From Nectonema munidae (taxonomy: Eukaryota > Nematomorpha > Nectonematoida > Nectonematidae): 64,000 bases of DNA. A program made the position numbers and the translations under genes. The first letter of the stretch is position 1, and every line of letters starts with the position of its first letter. The DNA lies in contig JAUIRK010000965.1 of the NCBI GenBank assembly GCA_030549495.1, forward strand, positions 248,001 to 312,000, written 5' to 3'. The notes below the pieces were generated by a model that searched no databases, was not told where the DNA came from, and saw only the letters and a program-made list of their open reading frames with translations. This document shows, piece after piece, positions 51,101 to 60,100 of the stretch.

Positions 51101-54100
51101 GAATCCAGCATCTAACCAACCCTACTCACGCCCCTAATAAAAAGTGATGCTTGGATACAACAGAATGAAAAATATCAATTATAGTTCCGTTCTCCTTATT
51201 CCTTCATGTTGAATCCGTGCGAAAATCTTTTTTCAAAAATTAAAGTTAGAAATATATTGAATTCCACAACACTAAGTATGTCTTTTTCACCTACAATCGG
51301 AGAAGGTGTTGATTCTATTTCTACGTTTGACTGTACAAATTATTATAGACATATGCTAAACAACATCAATATAGCTTCAACTGGACAGTTATATAGTCCA
51401 AATATTTATTCATGATTACTATTTTTACCCACAATAAAGTTATTCTTTTTTACTAAAAATATTTCCTTTTAATTTTAACTGTTAAATTATTTTTTTTACT
51501 GAATTTTGTATTCTTTCAAAAGTTTGTAACTTGTTTTTGAATAGGCTTATTTTGAATATATTTTTTTTATTTTTTTTTGAAAAAAAGTTCAAACACATTA
51601 AGGATTAACTATAAATTTCACTGTTTTATTAATATAACGATAACAAATAAGTTAAATCTGAAAGATAAATTACAAAAAAAATTAAAAAAGACACATATTT
51701 TTTTTTCATTCTAGTTTTAATTTTAAAACTTGAAAAATATTTTTTTATAAACTTTTCAATATTTAAAGTATGATTTTATCAACTTTTATTAAAACCATTT
51801 TGAAAAAGACTGTGTAGAAAACTTTTTATACTGATTATGATAATTTTTTTCGATTAGGAATTAGAAAATAAAAACTTCTTGCTGACAAAATTTTTGAGTT
51901 TATAGAAAAAATTTAAAAAATAAAAATAAAAATGACCAACTTAAAATTAGATAGGACGAACTTAAAATGAAAAAAGACGAACTTAAAATGAAAAAAGACG
52001 AACTTAAAGTGAAAAAGGACGAACTTAAAATGAGATAGGACGAACTTAAAATGAAAAAAACGAACTTTAATAATTATTACTACTCCAGCTCCAATTTCAA
52101 AAAAAATTAGGATAACTTTTTTCAGAGTTTTTTCAATGATAAACTGCTGGTTATCAATACAAAAATAACAAAAACTTAACTGATGCCTCATGTAGAATTT
52201 GACATTTGTCAAAACGCAATATGAAACATGGTATGTAATACTTAGTAAACATCATGATTTTGCAAAACTGAATTTGTGAAATAACCTTGAAAAATCTTTC
52301 TCCAGCGATCAATCTTAAACGTGATGAACGTATTTTGATAAAAAATAATTTGTACAAATTTGTAGACGATATACTTCGAGAGTGAAGAAAATGATAACGA
52401 TGAAAGCAAAAATCAAAAGACTGATGATAAGGAGAGCGTGCGCGGCTTTATATAGCCATGTTATGTATGGGTACGTACTTATTTTGATTTTATGCATGCC
52501 GAATCGAATCGGAGTCGGACTTTCTATGTATACCGGAGTCGGAGTCGCAAATTTTCGACTACGCATCCCTGGGCATGATACAAATAGGCAAGCAGTGGTC
52601 TAGATGAGGTCTGGCCAAACTTGAATCACATCGCGCGCCAATTTACTCCGAGTAAAATTTTTATGCTCGATTTTTATACTTTATGCATGAATGCTAAATA
52701 ATAAGCACTGCTTGTGAATGTATAACATTTTTGACACTTTTTGACTGTTTACATAATATAAAATGGCAGTACATTAAAGGGAAATATCAGACAAGCTAAC
52801 AGTAAAACAAATGTATGCAGGCTGAATGCAGCTTGCGGGTCTATATTTAGTCATTATCCTTTTATCCTTCTCTGGTCTAGAGTCTAGAGCAGAGGTTGCC
52901 AAAGTCGAAGACGCGCTTTGAAATTCAAAGTAACGATTAACCAAGTATTATGCATACTTTTTTTTTCTTGTTTGAATCAAATAAGCATTTTGAATAATTT
53001 ATATGATAAAGAAAGGTTGCTGAGACGTTTTGAATAAAATTTGAAGGATAAGATAGGAAAAAAAGTAAAACTTTTATTCAAACAAGTTGAAAACTTTATT
53101 AATTTTCTGCCACTCTGGTCTTATTTTCTCGTGTTCATTTAACAATTCGTTTATTTATCTAAAGAAGACCAGAGTGGTCAAAAATTAATAAAGTTTTCAA
53201 CTTGCTTGGATAAAAGTTTTGTTATATTTTGGAAAATAGTTTATATAAGTAGCAATAAATTTCCGATATCAAAAAAAGTTAACGTTCTCTTGCTGTAAAT
53301 AAAATTGTAAGTAAATGAAATAAATATCAGAGATAATTTCAGTAATAAATAACAAATCGAACATTTAAAGTTGGAAGATAAACACCGCACTTAATGGTGA
53401 CATTAAAGTCTATGCATTTTTTACCCTGAAATTTACAAGCAAATGGCGCTTCTTTGAAATAATGTTATCTTTAAGTGGGCGTTTCTTTCGAAAAATGTTG
53501 TCTTGGGGCGTTGAGTAGGAAACGTTTGGGAAACACTGATATAGAAGCTAGATAATGTTAGAATAATTTGTATTGTAACAATGTCTACCCTTTTAGATTG
53601 CGGACTACCAAAAACTTTTCAAAGCAGAAGAAGCAAAATGCTTATGTTTCAGTAGAAGGGCGAAAAAAGTGTTTGTTTGTGGGAAGAGCCAAGTGAAGAT
53701 TTTAGACAGTGAAGAATGGAATGACCCGCCCCAAGTGGTTAACGTTGAAGATGTCGTGAGTGTTTCCTGCAGTCCCAATGGAAATTTTGTTTCCCTAATC
53801 AGTGCTGAGGTATGCTAAATTGCTAACACAATTGCGTACCTTCTATAGAAGTCAACTAGAACGATTTTAAACAGGACTTTCTCCCTCTGCTTATTGGTGC
53901 CATTCGCGAAGATTCAAATGGACATTTGCGCTTTTCTGAACTCTTTGACAGCTTAATATTTTATAATTCACTATTCATTTTCCTTAAGTTGATAACAGTT
54001 TTTGTGTCGACTATTTTATCTTTATTCAATTTCTCTTTCTTGCAAATATGATTGGATGGAGAAAAATTTTAAACATTATAGGAAGTCTCTAATTGTCCTT

Positions 54101-57100
54101 GCCATGCCATTTAACATAATTAAAAGGGTAATATATGTTATAAGTTAGATAAAGGTTATATCTTTTGGCATTAAATGAGTTAGTAAGTGGTTTCTTTTTT
54201 ATTGATGGTAACTATATCGCGCCCAAGTTAATTTCATCCTTGTCAACTTTATTCTACGTTGCCTTTACAATTTTTTACTCTCAATATTACAGGAAGGCAT
54301 TCCTTTTCCATCAATTCAGAAGTATGCTCTAAAAATCCTTCAATTCGAGGATACAGGCTTATTCTAACAGTAGAAGTAATTTTTTAGCAATAGTAGATCA
54401 GTTGCTTAATTTATTTGTTAGTTTATCAGTCAAAGTTTACTTATCACTGTCGAATAAACAATATCTGACTTTTGATCAATTCAAAAATAAGCTCCTAGAC
54501 CTGAGAGAGATTTTTATAATGATTCCATAAGATCAGTAAATATGTTGATCAAAATATGATACAAAAAGAACAAGGTTTATTAATTTGTTCAGAATTTATA
54601 ATCAATGTATAAAAAGGTATTTTTAAAATTGAAACATTTTAACTTTATTGGCTCCTGCAATTTAGTAAAAACAAAGAAGAAATTTATTCGAGGGTACTAA
54701 ATTTGTGAATTTATTGAAAGTTTCAAAATGACAATACATTCATTGATAACAAAATCACTAAAAAAACTATTCTCAACCTTTCTAACATTCAAAATTATTA
54801 CGACTTTTGGCGACAATTAAAAATCGTTTTTTGAGATGATAGATTTATAGGCAAAATTTTTTGTCAAAGTGACTAAACTAAAACTTATATGTTTAGATAT
54901 TGAATTTTTAATAAAATTTAATGAAGTAACTTTTTTTAGTTGTCACTTCCATAACTAGATGGTAAGGATAGTCACAATTACGAACCCCTTTTAATCAGGA
55001 TGAAGAGCCCACGCTCTTACCACTAGGCCATCTGCCGACTTTGAATACTATAATACTTTCTTTATAATCTACAATAACTAGAGATCATTTAAAATCTATT
55101 TTTTCATCTCTTTTCAAAAACACAAGGTTTTTTAACCAGTTGCCTCCTCGTCCTTTTTATATGAAATCATACACGAAGCAAACTTTATTAGAAAATCTAG
55201 GAATATTGTAACAATTTATAATTGAATATAGTGAATAAATTTATGATTATAGATAGATCTTCACCTTCTTGAGCATTCAGTGAAAATTAAATTATGAGGG
55301 GTTGACTCTCGTGTTAAACCTCTTGAGGGTTAGGAAGATACCAAACATATTCAAGCATGGCTGAATAATGTTATGGTGACGTTATATTTACTTAATTTTT
55401 GAAAGCAAGTGTATGTGAAGTTAGGGATACCTTGTTTTTGAGATGAAAATTATGACTTTTAATAACTAGTTGGGAGGACTTATTAAAACGGTCATTTAAA
55501 AGGCAAACCGGTCTTGGTGGACGGGTTTAGAGAAGTAGAAACTTTTTTATTTATCCTTCGCAGGGATGTGTTTATTTAACTTCTACTCTACCATACACTT
55601 TTAGCAAATTACCTATGACATTTTCTTCATTAATTGTCGTCTTGAATTAGGTTGTGTTCTTCCTCATTTCCAAGAATGATATTAAGTTTATAAAGAATAC
55701 TATTGCGCATTCCATACATTTGGAGTCGTTGAACAGGTAATGCTTAAAGGATGAAAAAACTTGTTTTCAAGTTCAAGCTTAATGGTCATTACTTTGAAGG
55801 TTAACTGAATCAGAATGGGATATAATTTAAACAGTTTTATCTATAAATTTCATTCTCAGTTCTTTTCTGATGAAATATCGACCACATCCACTCACTCTGG
55901 GGCCTGCCATTTGAATCAAAACAAATGATTTATTAAGAAAATGGTATCTTACATCTGAGTTCTGAAATTTCAGGTAAAATGTAGATTATTTATTTAAATG
56001 TTTTTCTGTCTCCATTTCATCATCTGATGCATTGCATTTTGAAGATAGTAGTAGCCTCTGCCTTGAAGACAAGGATGAAATCAAATATTTCAAAGACATC
56101 ATTTACCACCTCATCCTCGTTATTAGTGGGATGATGATGATAATGACGAATGCTGTAAAACAATAAGAAATTTATAATTATTCAAACTTATTCACCATCT
56201 AAAATCTTATTCAAAATACTTAATTGCCTTGCCAGTAACTCTTTCTCTTCGCTTGTCTAAAATCTTTACTTCCTTCTCGTAGAACGAGAAGAAGAATGAA
56301 AAATTCATCCACTCACACCATTCTTCCTTCAAAAATTATCCTTGAATCATAAAAAAATTCTAATTATTTTTTTAACTGTAAATCAGTATTATATATAACA
56401 TTAATATATATGTAATTGTATATATAATTATATTCTTTTTTTTGAAATAATCACTCCTTCATTTCTAAAAAAACAAAGAATTGTTTCTTTTCATGCATAT
56501 ATATATATATAAATTTTTAACTCTTTCAATGTGCGTATACTTTCCTTGGCTGACACGGATAATAACGTAATACGGGGAAAAAAAGAGGCTAAAATAAGTG
56601 TAGGGCTGTCAAGTCACCCGCATTGAGTGGGAGTCACCCGCAAATTGAGTTGAAATCCCGCATGTCACCCGCATGACTCACCCGAATAAACAAAAAAATT
56701 TGAAAAAAATTTTTTAAATCTTTTTAGGTTTTTATTTTGTTGGGCTAAAGTGCGCTGCAAGAAAAAGCGATGCATTAATATAAAAAAATTCTCCATTTTC
56801 TCCGCTTCTGAAAGAGTATTCTCCTTATTCAAAGCAATAAAGCGGAGAGAGAGAAATCGTCTCCAGTTGGAAGGGACCATATCTAGTTTGCTGATAATTA
56901 AAATGGCAACCTCCGAAGAAGTTTCAAAATGTTTTAATTTCCAACCCCCAACCTCAGTTATTATCCAGTCAAAAAAGCGACTCATCAATACAATTTGAAT
57001 CATTAATGAATTTTAATCAAAAATAATTATTAATTTTTCCAATTAAAAATCAGGTACACTTTATCTTTATCGGCCTATGTTTTATGTGTTTTAATGGGAA

Positions 57101-60100
57101 GTTTATCAAGAAAGGATTGGGTGGCACAATAAGAAAAAGAAGAAATATACGCCAAACAAATAAACTATTATAAATAAAATATTAGATTAACTTAGATATT
57201 CTGCAATCTGCTTCTATATTAAGGCTCAGAGAAAAAAACTTACCAATTTTTGGTCTACAAACATACAAAATTGTATGCCCCACTTCGAAAATTAACGAAA
57301 ATATCAGTACCGGTAAATCTTTGAACGGAAGATATTTTTATCACTTTTTCACGTGTTTTAATAATAATAATTTTTATGTATTATTTGATAATACAAAAAA
57401 CACCTATTGCAAAATAACTTTCATTGGCTATTAAAACCTTTGGAATTAGATTCAATTATTAAAGGTAAATGTACCGTAGGGTGTTTTCATCGAGAACGCA
57501 CAATTGCTCCACTTGCATCAAACTATGAGAAAATAGGCTTGATGCAGGATCGAACCCAAGACCTTAAGTTATCGAAACCCAGTACCTAACCAACCTTACT
57601 CACGCCCCCTAAATTTATGCTAAAGACGTTTAGCATAAATTTGTCTTAGAGTTGAGATAAATTATAAAAAATAAGAACTAACACTGTTTACTATTTTGAA
57701 GAAAAATATGATTTTTCAATAATGCATCTAAGATTTTCGGTGAATCTAAAAAGGAATCTCACGAATCGAGTACTCCAAAGCTTATTTATTTATTTTTTAT
57801 AATAAAATCTAAAAAAAATTATAAATTATTCGTTAAAAATATTTTTTAATTCATAGTATACCGGTAAAGAAGTTTTCCAACCTTTTCTTCAATTTCAGGG
57901 ACACAATTATCTTCGGTTTGCTCGGATAAATAAAAAGCGGTTCTTTTGATGTTGTAATTACCGGTAAAAGGTGTTCAGTAACGGCAAAATAAAAAGCATT
58001 TGATAAATTACTGGTAAAAAATTGCTGCCTTCGAAGCCTAATCACAACGAGCCATAAACGAGAAAAACAGTTTAGAAATTCAAGAAATTTTTCACAAAGT
58101 ATTTGGGAGTTGTGCTGAAACTCAAGTCAACTTTCGTTCTCTTTCATATTTGCATTTTATTTTGAAAAAAGTTCTTACACTTTTCAAAAAATATATTTTC
58201 TAGTATTTTAACCCAACCTTGCCTTAAAGTTATGCAAGCATAAGAAAAAGTGCAATGATATATAACAAAGAAAGTAGGAGAATAGAAAAGTTACCACATT
58301 TGTTTTAGGGATTTAATAAAGTTGTTTTCATCGAGAAGGCACAATTGCGTCTCTTGTATGGAACAAGGAAGAACGTAGGATTGATGCGGAATCGAACCCA
58401 AGGCCTTGAGTTATCAAAATTCGAAACCCAGTATGTAACCACGTTACTCAGGCTCTATCGCAGAATATTTAAGTTAATATAATGGGAAATACCATTTTTG
58501 TACCAGAATTAATAGAAATGACATGATTAGGGTGGCCACATATCTTGGTGTTTCCGGTTGTTATTTTTCCACATCGCGTAACAACCAAATCATGGAAGAT
58601 GTATAAGAATCCCGCTTTTTCATTCACGTCAAAAAAGTACTTTAGAAAAATTTATCTCTAAATCTGTTTGTTTACCTCTTAGTATAAAAATGAAAAACTC
58701 ATCTTTTACTTTCAAAGTATTTTTCATATTAATTAATTGACTTTTTAGTTGACTTTTTTCAATTCATTTTTGTCCCGGCTAGATCATCTAAAAATCTGGT
58801 AATGCTAGACATGATTCCGTTATAATATTATTAACAAAAACATAGATGTCAATCATAAAATGTTACCTTCATTTTCTCAAAGAAATCAACGATTCCGCCA
58901 GAAAATTTTATAAAAACTAGTCCAGAATAAATTTTTATAAAGCTTCTTTTTCAAATTGAATTATATAATTGATTGAAACAGTCTATCTAATTTTGCTGTA
59001 AATTCTCCCTCATTGCACACTTTAAAATGCCCCTTGATTTCTTCTGGAAGGATAAGTGTTGGAAATTGAAGAAAGAAAGAAACATTATAAAGAATTTGGA
59101 CTGTGTGTGTGATGCGAGTAATAATAATTTATGAGCTGAGTCTAAATTTGTTGGCAAAAATTATTCTTAAATCGATTTGTTAGTACGTTGAGGTGTTGTA
59201 AACCTTCCACTGTATTTTATAAATTTATGCTTTTTTCTCATAGGAGGAGTGTACAAACTTTTAATCTCATTGGATAAAAATGTGAAAAATTTTCCTGTTT
59301 TATCCAATTAAAATACGCGAGAATTGAACAAATTATTTTGTAGGAATTATTCCACGTATCTAGCTTATTCTTTCAGACGAAATATATAATATAGGAATAA
59401 GCAACCTGATTTACCGTGTATAACTACTATATGATTAAATTTTCTTTATAGGACAAATTAATTTGTTTTACCCTGGATGTTCCAAAGATTTACAGTTTAG
59501 ATGCAAAAAACATCGCATTCCTTTCCAATCTCTATGAAGTTAGTGCGATCAACATTTCACAAGATAGTGAAGTAAGATGCTTTCAACTTTCAAAAAGCTC
59601 ATTCTGTAATAAATGGACTTTGCATTTTTATTTGGAAGGATAAAGAACGTAAAATGTTCCATATCAATCAAACGTTGAAATCTCTGTCCTTATATGATTC
59701 GCATATACTTTTGCTTTATAATTCATCCATTGACTTGTATAATCTCCTTTCCAAAGGTATTCATTCTTTCATATTAATTAACGTAAAAACAAAAATAATT
59801 TTTAAAATGGTTAACTCATTTTCTGGTTCAAGGATATCTTTTGGAGAAGGTGTCTATATTCAAAACAGTTTAATAACAAAACTTTGGAACGAAAACATCC
59901 TTAAATCTATTAATCGATAGTTATCCCAGAAAACAGTTGAAAAGATAAAGTATAATAATGAAAATAATAATAATAATAATCAGTTTTACCCTTATTTTCT
60001 CAGCAATGCTAGGGTGTGGGCGTGGAAAAATAAAATATATAAAGGTTGAAATTTTCATGATCTTAAAAGACCATTTTTAGGAGGATATTTCTCGTTATGG

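Noticed and set aside
49368-52076. Polinton-type element suggested by long inverted ends
   Set aside because: Only an IS630/Tc1-like transposase is encoded; no polymerase, integrase or capsid-type coding is present.
54957-55045. Functional tRNA gene
   Set aside because: The T-arm stem does not pair and box B is altered. None of the other tRNA-like sequences gives a full cloverleaf either.
56665-57003. 112-codon minus-strand ORF
   Set aside because: Shadow of the hAT C-terminal coding on the plus strand.
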